From positions 1-64,000 of the forward strand of contig NZ_BFCH01000023.1 in the NCBI RefSeq assembly GCF_003112775.1: DNA of 64,000 nucleotides, given 5' to 3'. Position numbers and translations under genes: made by a program. The notes below the pieces were generated by a model, which worked only from the letters and a program-made list of their open reading frames with translations, did no database searches and was not told where the DNA came from. Of this stretch, positions 35,098 through 43,873 are shown in pieces. The DNA is from Mycobacterium montefiorense (GTDB lineage: Bacteria; Actinomycetota; Actinomycetes; Mycobacteriales; Mycobacteriaceae). Position 1 is the first letter of the stretch, and each line of letters opens with the position of its first letter.

Positions 35098-38000
35098 CTA
35101 GGAGTCCAACCTTTCTAGCATCGCGAGCGTCGAATGTTGCGCCCCGATCGGGGCGGCGGTGGTTTCCAACCTCGGCGGAGCCGTCGGCCCGCCGGTTGAG
35201 CCAACGCCCAACGCATCGATCAATTCGTGCACGGTGATCCCGCCGAGCATCCGGGCCACCGGAACCGAGCTGCCCACCGTCCGGCGTAACCGCTTGCGCA
35301 GATCGAGCGCGAGCAGCGAGTCCACACCGAGGTCGATGAGTGACGCACCCGGGTCAATCGATGACGAATCACCCAAGTGCAATGTTGCGGCCAGCTCGGC
35401 GCGCACCACATCGGCGAGCGGTTTCGCCGCCGACCCGTTGTCGCTCTCGGAGCTGTCGCTGCTGCCTGGCCCGCTGAACGGCATTGGCATTCCCTGATTT
35501 TCGAAGAAGACCGCGAGCCGCTCGAAGTCTGCGTCGAAAATCAAAGGATCGCCGTCGTAGCGGTAGAGGCTAGCTTCTATCGCCAGTTCGGGGTCCATGG
35601 CAATCAGACCGGAGCGCTCGGTGCGAGTGATCTCGTTGGCCGCCACTACCCCGGCCGCCTGCCACAGTCCCCATCGAACTGCCATGCAGTCCCGGCCGCT
35701 GACACGCAACTGCGCGGCCAGCACGTCGAGCATCCGGTTGGATGCCGCGTACGCCGCATGGTTGTAGCCGCCCCACACGCCAAACACGGACGAGCAGGCC
35801 AGTATTCGGCTGTCAGGCTGCGCCGGCCACACCTCGGCGAGCAGCGCCAGCCCACGGACCTTCGCGTCACAGACCTCCGCTACATCCGTTCCGTTGAGGT
35901 CTGCGCGCGCAACGGCTTTAGCGATCCCGGCGGTGTGGATCAGCAATGATGCACCGGCACCGCCATACTCGGCGGCCACAGCGGACAACGCGGCACGGTC
36001 GGTGATATCGCACAGCGGTGCCTGGACCACCGCGTCATGGTTCTCGGAGAGCCGTGCCAGCGCGTCTGGAGCGACACCGTTGCGGCTCAACAGGGTGACC
36101 GTGCGCGCCCCGTGCTCGATGCAGTACCGGGCGTATTGCAGGCCGATCGCGCCGCTGCCACCGGTGATTACCACGTTGTCCAGTGCTGCGGCATCCAAGG
36201 GCCGGTTGGTTGCCGATTCGCCGCACTCCCCGAAGGTCCGGACATAACGTCGCGGTGATTCGGTGCCCCGCAATGCAATCTCGGCGCCGTCGCTGAGCAG
36301 CACGTCGACGATCGCGAGCGCGGTCTCGGGGTTGACGGCGCGGCTGAGCAGATCCAGGTGGCCGAAGGTCTGGTCGGGGAATTCGAAGCCGACGCTGCGA
36401 TGCATCGCGGCCAGCGCCGCCTGCGCCGGTGAGACGTTCGGCTCGTCGGACTCGACTTGTTCGGCACCGACAGTGAGCAGCCAGACGGCACGGCATCGTG
36501 GGCCGATGACCGCGGCGTAGTCGGGCAGGCCCGCATCGGCGCGACCCTCGATCTGCTCAATTGCGGCAAGAGCATCCAGCTGGTCGAGCTCTGGGGCGAT
36601 CACCGCGACGATCTCCGCCTCGCCCAGCGGCACTGCCTGGCAACCGCCGTGCGCGGCAACGGCGTCGATCAGCTGCTGGGTCAATGCGCCCGCGACGGGC
36701 TCGCCGAAAAATCCGATGGTGCAACCCGTTGCGTTGGCCGGGCTGGGTGAGGTCAGCTGCTGCCATTCCTCGACTGCGGCAGTCAGCGCCGCAACCGGCA
36801 CCGTGTCGGTCAACGGTTCGGGTGTGGCCCACAGATGCACCGCCCGCATCGGCGCATTCGGGAATCTGCGCAGTGGCGCCTCGATATCGCCCGGTATGGC
36901 GTTGGCCCACGGGCTGGCGGGGTGAGCGGTTGCGACGGCAGCGATGCTCGCCGACAGCGAGTCGGTGATGGGTTTGTCGCGGTGCCCCGATCCGACGATC
37001 ACGGCCGACTCGTCGTCGACGATGTCGGTGAGCGGATACAGCAGCGACGGATGCGCGGACAGCTCGACAAACGTGTCGATTCCGCCCTTTTGGGCATGTC
37101 GCACGGCTCGGTCGAACCGCACCGTGCCGCAGAGGTTCTCATACCAGTACTCGGAGAAGTCAGCATCGACGTCCACCTCGGCGCCGAACGTGGACCCAAT
37201 GAAGCGCGCCTCGCCGCGCCGGAACGCCGACTCGGGGATCAGCTCGATCAGCGGGGTACGCAACGGCCGTAGCGCACTGGTGTGGCCCGGATAGTCCACG
37301 GACAGTTGATGATTGAAGATGCCTCGCCGCCCCGCCAGCTGCACTGCGGCGGCCACGGCGTCGTGGTCACCGGACACCACCGTCGACGACGGCCCGTTCA
37401 CCGCCGAAACTTCCAGCCAGCCGGGCGCATCGGCCAGCACGGACTCCGCCTCCTCGACCCCGACTCCCAGCACCGCCATCGCGTATCGGCCCGTCAGCCG
37501 GTCGACGACCGTCGCGCGGGCACCCACCAGGGTGACCGCGTCCGGCAGCGTGATCGTTGCGGCCACGAAAGCGGCCGCAACCTCGCCAAGGCTGTGTCCG
37601 ATGGTGACTTCGGGAACCACACCGCAGTCTCGCCACGCCGCGGCCAGCGAGACCGCATGCGTGAACTGAGCACCCTGAATCTCGGTGCGCGACCAGCTCT
37701 GCTCCACCTCGCCCACCAGATAAGGCAGCGGAGACGGCAACCCGGCGGCGGCGAACGCCTGCACGCACTCGTCCGCGGACTTTCGGTAGGCCGGCAGGCG
37801 CCGGTAGGCGTCGGCTCCCATCGCCTGCCATTGATTGCCTTGGCCCGGAAACACGAATGCGATACGCGGCGCCGAGCTCTTCGCCGACCAGCTGATCAGG
37901 GGGTGCTCCTCGGCACGGGCAAGCGCGGACAACCCGTCGACGAGCTCGGTACCATCGGCGGCCCGCAGCACGACGCGGTGCCGGCGTACCCGCCGCAGCC

Positions 38001-38160
38001 GCAGCAGGGTCGACGCGACCGCAGCCGCCACATCCGGTGCAGTGGACCCGGTGCGGTCGAGGTAGTCCAGGATGGCCGCCGCATCCTGGTGGATGAGTTC
38101 TTTGTCGTGCGAGGTGAGCAACACCGGGACACGACCATCGGGCAACACATGATCGAGCAC
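35098..38160 (-). CDS. mbtD: Mycobactin polyketide synthase MbtD (AT-KR-ACP)
   Basis: A 1,020-residue PKS subunit that works with the MbtC ketosynthase to make the beta-hydroxyacyl unit of mycobactin. An acyltransferase begins near 98 (FVFPGQGNQW) with its active serine in GHSLG at 188-192; a ketoreductase follows near 700 (VVITGGSGAIGLQYARY), and an acyl carrier protein near the C-terminus (LGVDSLLALDLRKRL, serine for phosphopantetheine). There is no KS; MbtC supplies it. The start is GTG at 38160, sharing one base with the mbtC stop (TAGTG). The open frame runs much further upstream, but that part lies inside mbtC. Confidence 0.94.
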   Translation of the reverse strand: MLDHVLPDGRVPVLLTSHDKELIHQDAAAILDYLDRTGSTAPDVAAAVASTLLRLRRVRRHRVVLRAADGTELVDGLSALARAEEHPLISWSAKSSAPRIAFVFPGQGNQWQAMGADAYRRLPAYRKSADECVQAFAAAGLPSPLPYLVGEVEQSWSRTEIQGAQFTHAVSLAAAWRDCGVVPEVTIGHSLGEVAAAFVAATITLPDAVTLVGARATVVDRLTGRYAMAVLGVGVEEAESVLADAPGWLEVSAVNGPSSTVVSGDHDAVAAAVQLAGRRGIFNHQLSVDYPGHTSALRPLRTPLIELIPESAFRRGEARFIGSTFGAEVDVDADFSEYWYENLCGTVRFDRAVRHAQKGGIDTFVELSAHPSLLYPLTDIVDDESAVIVGSGHRDKPITDSLSASIAAVATAHPASPWANAIPGDIEAPLRRFPNAPMRAVHLWATPEPLTDTVPVAALTAAVEEWQQLTSPSPANATGCTIGFFGEPVAGALTQQLIDAVAAHGGCQAVPLGEAEIVAVIAPELDQLDALAAIEQIEGRADAGLPDYAAVIGPRCRAVWLLTVGAEQVESDEPNVSPAQAALAAMHRSVGFEFPDQTFGHLDLLSRAVNPETALAIVDVLLSDGAEIALRGTESPRRYVRTFGECGESATNRPLDAAALDNVVITGGSGAIGLQYARYCIEHGARTVTLLSRNGVAPDALARLSENHDAVVQAPLCDITDRAALSAVAAEYGGAGASLLIHTAGIAKAVARADLNGTDVAEVCDAKVRGLALLAEVWPAQPDSRILACSSVFGVWGGYNHAAYAASNRMLDVLAAQLRVSGRDCMAVRWGLWQAAGVVAANEITRTERSGLIAMDPELAIEASLYRYDGDPLIFDADFERLAVFFENQGMPMPFSGPGSSDSSESDNGSAAKPLADVVRAELAATLHLGDSSSIDPGASLIDLGVDSLLALDLRKRLRRTVGSSVPVARMLGGITVHELIDALGVGSTGGPTAPPRLETTAAPIGAQHSTLAMLERLDS

Positions 38161-39479
38161 TATGCGACCTCTGGCACTGAGACGATCAGATGTGCGTTGG
38201 TGCCCGCGATCCCGAAGGCCGACGCCGCAGCAGTGCGCTGTCCGGCGATCGCCGGCCACGGCGTCAAGCTCTGTGCGAGCCGTAAACCTTGGCTCTCCCA
38301 GTCGATTTCGGGGCTCGCTTCGGTGGCGTGCAGGGTAGCCGGAATGGCGCCGTGTTCGGCCGAGACGAGGACTTTGGCCAAGCCGAGTGCGCCGGCAGCT
38401 GCCAGCGAGTGGCCAACATTGGATTTCACCGAACCCAGCAGAGCTCCGGCGCCGGGTTCGGTATCGCCGTAAGTCGCTGCCAGCGAGCGCAATTCGGTGC
38501 GGTCGCCGAGCCGGGTACCGGTGCCATGCCCCTCGATCATTCCCACTTCCTCGGGCTTGATTCCGGCCCGGGTGATCGCCCGGCGGAACAGCCGGGCTTG
38601 CGCGTCCTCGCTGGGGGCAGACAGGCCGGCGCTGCGGCCGTCCTGATTGACCCCGGTAGCGCGGACCTCGGCCATGATCTGCCGGCCCGCCCGCAGCGCG
38701 GCCGATTTGCGTTGCAGCACAAACATTGCCGACCCTTCGGCCCACACCGTTCCACTGGCCTGGGTGCTGTACGGACGGCAGCAGCCGTCGTCGGAGAGGG
38801 CATGTTGCTTGGAGAATTCGACGAAGAAGCCGGGTGAGCCCAGCACATTGACTCCGCCGGCCAACGCCAGGTCGCAGTCGCCGTCCCTCAGAGCACGCAC
38901 GGCAACGTGAAAGGCCACCAGCGCGGACGCGCATGACGAGTCGAGGGTGAGCGCCGGGCCGGTCAATCCCAGCGTGTACGCCACCCGTCCGGAGATCACG
39001 CTCAGCGCCGTCCCGGCAAGCAGATGGCCGCTGTGCCGGGAGAACTCGGCCATCTCAGGGCCATATCCGGTCATGGATGCGCCGACATAACAACCCACGT
39101 CATGGCCGGCAAGGTCGTCGGGATTGATGCCGCTGTTCTCCAGCGCGCGCCACGAAACCCGCAGTGTCACCCGCTGCTGCGGGTCCATCGAGACCGCCTC
39201 GCGCGGCGAGATCCCGAAGAATTCCGGGTCGAATGTGGCTGCCTCGCGCAGGAATCCACCGCGGTCATGGATCTGCTTGAAGCCACTGCGACGTGATCCG
39301 GCAAGCAGTTCTGCAACCGGCCAACCGCGGTCGGCCGGGAACGGGCCCAGCGCCTCACGGCCGTTCGCCAACAGGTCCCAGTAGCGGTCGGCGGTGTCAA
39401 TGCCGCCGGGCGCTTCGACGGCCATCCCGACGATCACCACTGGGTCGACGCCTTCAGAATCGAATCCGTTGTCAGACAT
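38160..39479 (-). CDS. mbtC: Mycobactin polyketide ketosynthase MbtC
   Basis: A 439-residue stand-alone beta-ketoacyl synthase. The nucleophile is C183 in LDSSCASAL, with His318 in EGHGTGTRLGD and His357 in KSNVGHSLAAAG completing the Cys-His-His triad. It should condense a malonyl unit held by the MbtD ACP with the starter acyl chain. It overlaps mbtT by eight bases and mbtD by one. Domain content matches M. tuberculosis MbtC. Confidence 0.95.
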   Translation of the reverse strand: MSDNGFDSEGVDPVVIVGMAVEAPGGIDTADRYWDLLANGREALGPFPADRGWPVAELLAGSRRSGFKQIHDRGGFLREAATFDPEFFGISPREAVSMDPQQRVTLRVSWRALENSGINPDDLAGHDVGCYVGASMTGYGPEMAEFSRHSGHLLAGTALSVISGRVAYTLGLTGPALTLDSSCASALVAFHVAVRALRDGDCDLALAGGVNVLGSPGFFVEFSKQHALSDDGCCRPYSTQASGTVWAEGSAMFVLQRKSAALRAGRQIMAEVRATGVNQDGRSAGLSAPSEDAQARLFRRAITRAGIKPEEVGMIEGHGTGTRLGDRTELRSLAATYGDTEPGAGALLGSVKSNVGHSLAAAGALGLAKVLVSAEHGAIPATLHATEASPEIDWESQGLRLAQSLTPWPAIAGQRTAAASAFGIAGTNAHLIVSVPEVA

Positions 39480-40236
39480 CCGCGTTCACCTGCGCAGCGA
39501 TCGCATCGACGTGGTCATAAACGTAGAAGTGCCCGCCGTCGTAGAGCGAGAGCGAAAACGTCCCGGCGGTGTGTCTTTCCCACTGCCGCAGCACATCGAG
39601 ACCGATGCGGTGATCGTCACGGCCGCCGAGGACATGAATGTCGGCACCAATGCGGATGCCGGGACTGGGGTCATAGCGATTGAAGGCCTGGTAGTCGGCG
39701 CGCATCGCGGTGGTGAGCAGTTCGGAGAACTCCTCGTCGGCAAGCAGTTCGGGGTCGGTACCGCCAAGGTCGGCGATGTCGGCAAGCACTCCGTCATCGC
39801 TGGTCGGCAGCTCGGGCATGTCGGCCACGACGCACGGCGGCGGACCCGCGGATGCCCACAGCATCTGCACGGCGACGTCGTTCTCTTCGGCCACCCGGGC
39901 GAATTCGAATGCCACCACGGCGCCCATGCTGTGGCCGAACAACCGCAGCGGTGCCACGCCCCGCCATGGCCCGGCCGCAAAGAGCCCGAGGGCAAGGTCG
40001 TGCACAGTTTCGTGGGCAGGTTCGGTGAGCCGGTCGGCCCGCTGCGGGTACTGCACGATGTAGGTATCGCCGCCGCCGGCCAGTGCGGCGGCCAGCACCC
40101 GGTAGCTTGCGGCGGCGGCCCCGGCGTGCGGGAACACCACAGTGGCGCCCGTGGCCGGTATCTCATTGCGCCCCGGCACCAGCTTGATCCAGGACGGAAA
40201 TGTGGACGTCATGCTAATCAGGTCACGGAATGTCAT
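39472..40236 (-). CDS. mbtT: Type II thioesterase MbtT
   Basis: A 254-residue alpha/beta-hydrolase thioesterase. The nucleophile is S103 in FGHSMGAVVAFEFAR; an Asp in GGRDDHRIG and a His in GGHFYVYDH complete the triad. Sequence such as VVFPHAGAAAASYR and VQYPQRADR closely resembles the C-terminal thioesterase part that I recall fused to MbtB in M. tuberculosis; here it is a separate gene. The start overlaps the mbtB stop as ATGA. It probably clears misprimed carrier domains or acts at release during mycobactin assembly. A second ATG at codon 9 is a possible start. Confidence 0.92.
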   Translation of the reverse strand: MTFRDLISMTSTFPSWIKLVPGRNEIPATGATVVFPHAGAAAASYRVLAAALAGGGDTYIVQYPQRADRLTEPAHETVHDLALGLFAAGPWRGVAPLRLFGHSMGAVVAFEFARVAEENDVAVQMLWASAGPPPCVVADMPELPTSDDGVLADIADLGGTDPELLADEEFSELLTTAMRADYQAFNRYDPSPGIRIGADIHVLGGRDDHRIGLDVLRQWERHTAGTFSLSLYDGGHFYVYDHVDAIAAQVNADV

Positions 40237-43200
40237 TGTGCTGCTTCATGTTTCGCGGGTTGCCCAGATGCGTCCAGGACCGACTCAGCGTCCATGCCGA
40301 TAACCTCCAGATACAACTCGGCGACCTGGTTGAGTCGGCCAGGGTCACGCTCGCGGCGGCCCAGCAAGCCCGCAAGCGCCGAAACGGTTCTGTTGGCGAA
40401 GATGTCGGCGACCATCACATCCGGGCTGTCCAGCCAGGAGCGAATTCGCGCCACCGCCTGGGTGGCCAGCACCGAATCACCACCGAGGGCGAAGAAGTCG
40501 TCGTCGAGACCGACCCTATCCAGGCTGAGCAAGTCCGCAATGATGCCGGCAAGCGCGGATTCCGGCGCCGTCGACGGCGCCCGGTAATCCGGTTTGTCGG
40601 TTTCCGAGCCGCAGGCCGCGGCGGCGAGTTGCCCGGCCACTACGCGACGGTCGATCTTGCCGGCGTCGGTGAACGGGATGTTCTCGACCACTAGTACGTG
40701 ACGCGGAATCATGTGCGCGGGAAGAACATCAACGAGTGCGTCGCGAATCTGCTCAGCAGTGAGCTCGGTGCCGCCGGTTGCCTCCGTGCAGACCGCCGCG
40801 GCCAGCACCTCAGATCCACCAGACCCGGAAAGCAAGGCCGCCACCGCAATTCGCACTCCTGGCAGCCGCCGTATCGCGGCTTCGACCTCGCCGAGTTCGA
40901 CGCGGTACCCGCTGATCTTGATCCGGTGGTCGGTGCGGCCGACGAACTCCAACGTACCGTCCGGCCAATACCTGGCTAAATCACCAGTGCGATACCACCG
41001 TCGGCCGTCGTGCTCGACGAAGCGCTCCGCGGTGAGATCGGCACGACCGCGATAGCCGCGCGCGATGCCGCGGCCCGTCACCCAGAACTCACCGGGCACC
41101 CAGTCGGGGCAGTCGTCGCCGGTGTCGCTGACGACGCGGCACGCATTGTTGACAAGCGGCGTGCCGAACGGCAGGGCGGCCCAGTCCGCCGGCAACTCAG
41201 CGGCGTCGAGCACCTCGAAAATTGTGTTGTGGACCGGGGTTTCGGTCGCTCCACCCAGGCCGGCGAATCGCACGTTGGGGGCCTCGGCTGCAAAGCGGCG
41301 AGCCACCTCGGGCCGCACCCAGTCGCCGCCGGTGGGAATCACCCGCACCGACGACAGCCGCCCACGGCCGACTTCGATCAGCATCTCCAGCCAACCCGGC
41401 ATGAAATGCAGCACGGTGACTTTGTGTAGGTCGATGAGCCGGGCCCACGCATCGGGATCGCGGCGTTGCGCTTCGTCGACCACGACGATCGATCCGCCCG
41501 TCCGCAAGGTGACGAAAAGGTCCATCACCGAAATGTCGCCTTCCAGCGTCGACAGGGCCAGGCATCGATCTGCTGCACCGATCTCGAAGTGATGGCCGAT
41601 GAATTCCACCGTGTTCATGACGGCGTCGTGCGTCACCTCGACGCCCTTGGGTTCACCGGTCGAGCCCGAAGTAAACAAGACGTAGGCGAGGTCGCAAGGA
41701 TCAACTCTCGCGAAATGAATCTCGGCGCCGGCCGTCACGTCGCCGAGGATGTCGGCAAGCGTCAGCGCGGGCACCGGCAACGACGGCTGCTGTCCGCCGC
41801 ACACCAGGGCCAGCCGCACGCCTCCGGTTTCCAGGATGCGCTCCGCGCGCTCGCGGGGCTGGTCGACGCCGATCGGCAGATAGGCGGCGCCGGCCGCCAG
41901 GATGCCCAGCACCGCGGGCACCTGCTCGGCCGTCTTCGGGCCGACCACCGCGACGGTGTCCGCGGCCTCGACCCCGGCCGCGCGCAGCGCAGCCACCACC
42001 GCCAGCACCTGATCACGCAGCTGCGCATAAGTCAGGTCACCGGAACTGGAAAACACCGCGGGAGCGTCGGGCCGCTGCTCGGCCTGCCGGAAGAACCCGT
42101 CGTGCAACGCCTCTCCGCTGGGCTCGGCCGTGCGGCTGTTAACCGCGTCCCGCACCACACGCTGGTCGGCGGGCAACGCCGACGGGCCCGCGAGTTCCCA
42201 GGGTTCGTCGCCGGAGGCCAACCGGATTAGCTCATCGATCTGGTCAGAGAACATCGCGTCGATGACGCCCGGCGCGAAAACGCCGTCGCGCACATCCCAA
42301 TTCACCAGCACTCCGCCGTCGAACTCGGTGACCTGAGCGTCGAGCAGCACCTGCGGGCCCTGGGAGATGATCCATTCGGGTGTGCCGAATTGCTCTGTGA
42401 CGTCGGCACCGAACAGTTCACCGAGCCCCAGCGCGCTGGTGAAGACGACCGGCGCCAGCACCTGGGTGCCACGATGACGGCTCAGATCGCGCAGCACCGA
42501 CAGCCCGGAATAGGCGGAGTGTGCCGCGGCGGTTTGCATGGCGTCCTGCACCGCCCGCGCGCGTGCCGCGGGCGTTGCTGAGCCCGTCAGATCGACGTCG
42601 AGTAACAGCGACGAAGTGAAGTCGCCCACCAGCAAGTCGACGTCGGCGTGCAATGCCTGACGCCCGAACAGCGGGACGTTCAGCAAAAAGCGGGATGTGG
42701 CCGACCAGCGGGCCAGGGCGGTCGCGAACGATCCGGCCAACGCCATCGCCGGGGTGATCCCGCGGGCCCTTGCGCGGGAGAACAGGGCGTCGCGGGTTGC
42801 CGCGTCCAGCCAGTGCCAGCGACGTGTTCCGCGCTGCGAGTCCCGGCCTCCGAGCGTGGGCAACATCGGCGGGTCGGGCAGTTGCGGGATGCGTTGCGCC
42901 CACCACTCGCGGTCGGCGTCGCGAGCCGGCTGGGGGCGCTCCTCATCGCGCACCATGGCCTGACGGTATTCCCGGTAGGTGTAAGCCAATTCAGGTAGGT
43001 CACGACCGACGTAGAGGGCCGCAAGGTCGGACATCAGCGTGCGGTAGCTCATCGCGTCGGCGGCCTGCATGTCCAGATCGACGTGCAGCCGCGAGCGCTC
43101 ACCGGGCAGCAGCGTCAGCGCAAGTTCGAACACCGCGCCGTCGAGCTGCTGATGCGATTTGTCCTCCCGGATCTCGTCGAGCCAGTCAGCGACCCGACCC

Positions 43201-43775
43201 GCGTCCAGGTGCCGCAGATCCTCGATGACCACGGGGAACTCGCCGCATTCGTCCGTCGCAGCAATGCGCTGCGTGCCGTCGGGCCCGAACCGCACCCGCA
43301 GCATGGGGTGACGAAGCGACAGCCGGGTCGCCGCGGCGCGCAGTCGCTCCGGATCGATCGAGCCGCCGTCGAATTCGACGTAGAGGTGTCCGGCGACGCC
43401 GCCGAACTGTTGGTGGTCGTGGCGGCCCACCCACATCGCGTGCTGCATCGGGGCGAGCGGGAACGGCTCACCGGACGCGTCGGTGCCGTCGGCCTCCCGG
43501 GCATGCTCGTCGGGGGTCCGATCGGCTTCGGAAGCTTGCGAGCCTGCGGCTACTACAAGCTCCGACCAGGCCTCGATGGTCGGCGTGGCAGACAGCGTGG
43601 CGAAGTCGACGTCGATGCCCTGGCGGCGCCAACGACCGGCCAGCGACATCATCCGAATCGAGTCCAGACCTTGGCTGATCAGATTGTCAGCTGGCTGAAC
43701 AGCGGCAACATCGACGCCGAGCAGTTCGGCTACCTCCGCACGGATGTCCTCCGAGCCCGCGGGGGCACGCACCAC
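40233..43775 (-). CDS. mbtB: Phenyloxazoline synthase MbtB (ArCP-Cy-A-T)
   Basis: A 1,180-residue NRPS that accepts salicylate on its aryl carrier domain (S39 in QGLDSIRM), activates Ser or Thr, and condenses and cyclises them to the hydroxyphenyl-oxazoline. Domains: ArCP 1-80, cyclisation domain ~105-530 with the DxxxxDxxS motif in DLDMQAADAMSY, A ~570-1060 (LFTSGSTGEPKG, YRTGDLARY, DAGKIDR), T (LGGDSVLAT). There is no thioesterase domain; it is encoded next door as mbtT. ATG at 43775 matches the M. tuberculosis N-terminus. It is the first gene of the operon and lies opposite mbtA behind two IdeR-like boxes. Confidence 0.95.
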   Translation of the reverse strand: MVRAPAGSEDIRAEVAELLGVDVAAVQPADNLISQGLDSIRMMSLAGRWRRQGIDVDFATLSATPTIEAWSELVVAAGSQASEADRTPDEHAREADGTDASGEPFPLAPMQHAMWVGRHDHQQFGGVAGHLYVEFDGGSIDPERLRAAATRLSLRHPMLRVRFGPDGTQRIAATDECGEFPVVIEDLRHLDAGRVADWLDEIREDKSHQQLDGAVFELALTLLPGERSRLHVDLDMQAADAMSYRTLMSDLAALYVGRDLPELAYTYREYRQAMVRDEERPQPARDADREWWAQRIPQLPDPPMLPTLGGRDSQRGTRRWHWLDAATRDALFSRARARGITPAMALAGSFATALARWSATSRFLLNVPLFGRQALHADVDLLVGDFTSSLLLDVDLTGSATPAARARAVQDAMQTAAAHSAYSGLSVLRDLSRHRGTQVLAPVVFTSALGLGELFGADVTEQFGTPEWIISQGPQVLLDAQVTEFDGGVLVNWDVRDGVFAPGVIDAMFSDQIDELIRLASGDEPWELAGPSALPADQRVVRDAVNSRTAEPSGEALHDGFFRQAEQRPDAPAVFSSSGDLTYAQLRDQVLAVVAALRAAGVEAADTVAVVGPKTAEQVPAVLGILAAGAAYLPIGVDQPRERAERILETGGVRLALVCGGQQPSLPVPALTLADILGDVTAGAEIHFARVDPCDLAYVLFTSGSTGEPKGVEVTHDAVMNTVEFIGHHFEIGAADRCLALSTLEGDISVMDLFVTLRTGGSIVVVDEAQRRDPDAWARLIDLHKVTVLHFMPGWLEMLIEVGRGRLSSVRVIPTGGDWVRPEVARRFAAEAPNVRFAGLGGATETPVHNTIFEVLDAAELPADWAALPFGTPLVNNACRVVSDTGDDCPDWVPGEFWVTGRGIARGYRGRADLTAERFVEHDGRRWYRTGDLARYWPDGTLEFVGRTDHRIKISGYRVELGEVEAAIRRLPGVRIAVAALLSGSGGSEVLAAAVCTEATGGTELTAEQIRDALVDVLPAHMIPRHVLVVENIPFTDAGKIDRRVVAGQLAAAACGSETDKPDYRAPSTAPESALAGIIADLLSLDRVGLDDDFFALGGDSVLATQAVARIRSWLDSPDVMVADIFANRTVSALAGLLGRRERDPGRLNQVAELYLEVIGMDAESVLDASGQPAKHEAAQ

Positions 43776-43788
43776 GAATCCTCCTGAA

Positions 43789-43807
43789 TTAGCACAGGCT
43801 GCCCTAA
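43789..43807. promoter_or_regulatory. IdeR (iron box) operator, copy 1, mbtB-mbtA intergenic
   Basis: TTAGCACAGGCTGCCCTAA matches the published IdeR consensus TTAGGTTAGGCTAACCTAA at 14 of 19 positions by my count, including both TTAG/CTAA ends and the centre. It lies 14 bases upstream of the mbtB start and would repress the assembly operon when iron is plentiful. Confidence 0.82.
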
Positions 43808-43826
43808 TTTTGTTTGGCTACCCTAT
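43808..43826. promoter_or_regulatory. IdeR (iron box) operator, copy 2, mbtB-mbtA intergenic
   Basis: TTTTGTTTGGCTACCCTAT matches the IdeR consensus at 14 of 19 positions by my count and directly abuts copy 1. Two IdeR dimers bound in tandem would control both divergent transcripts. The mbtA start is 48 bases away on the other side. Confidence 0.72.
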
Positions 43827-43873
43827 CCTCTATCCCGGCGCCTTTGCTACCAAGCCCCCTCTAAGGAGCCCCG

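Noticed and set aside
38161..38934. N-terminal extension of the mbtD frame
   Set aside because: It lies entirely within mbtC in another frame; GTG at 38160 with a TAGTG junction fits known MbtD.
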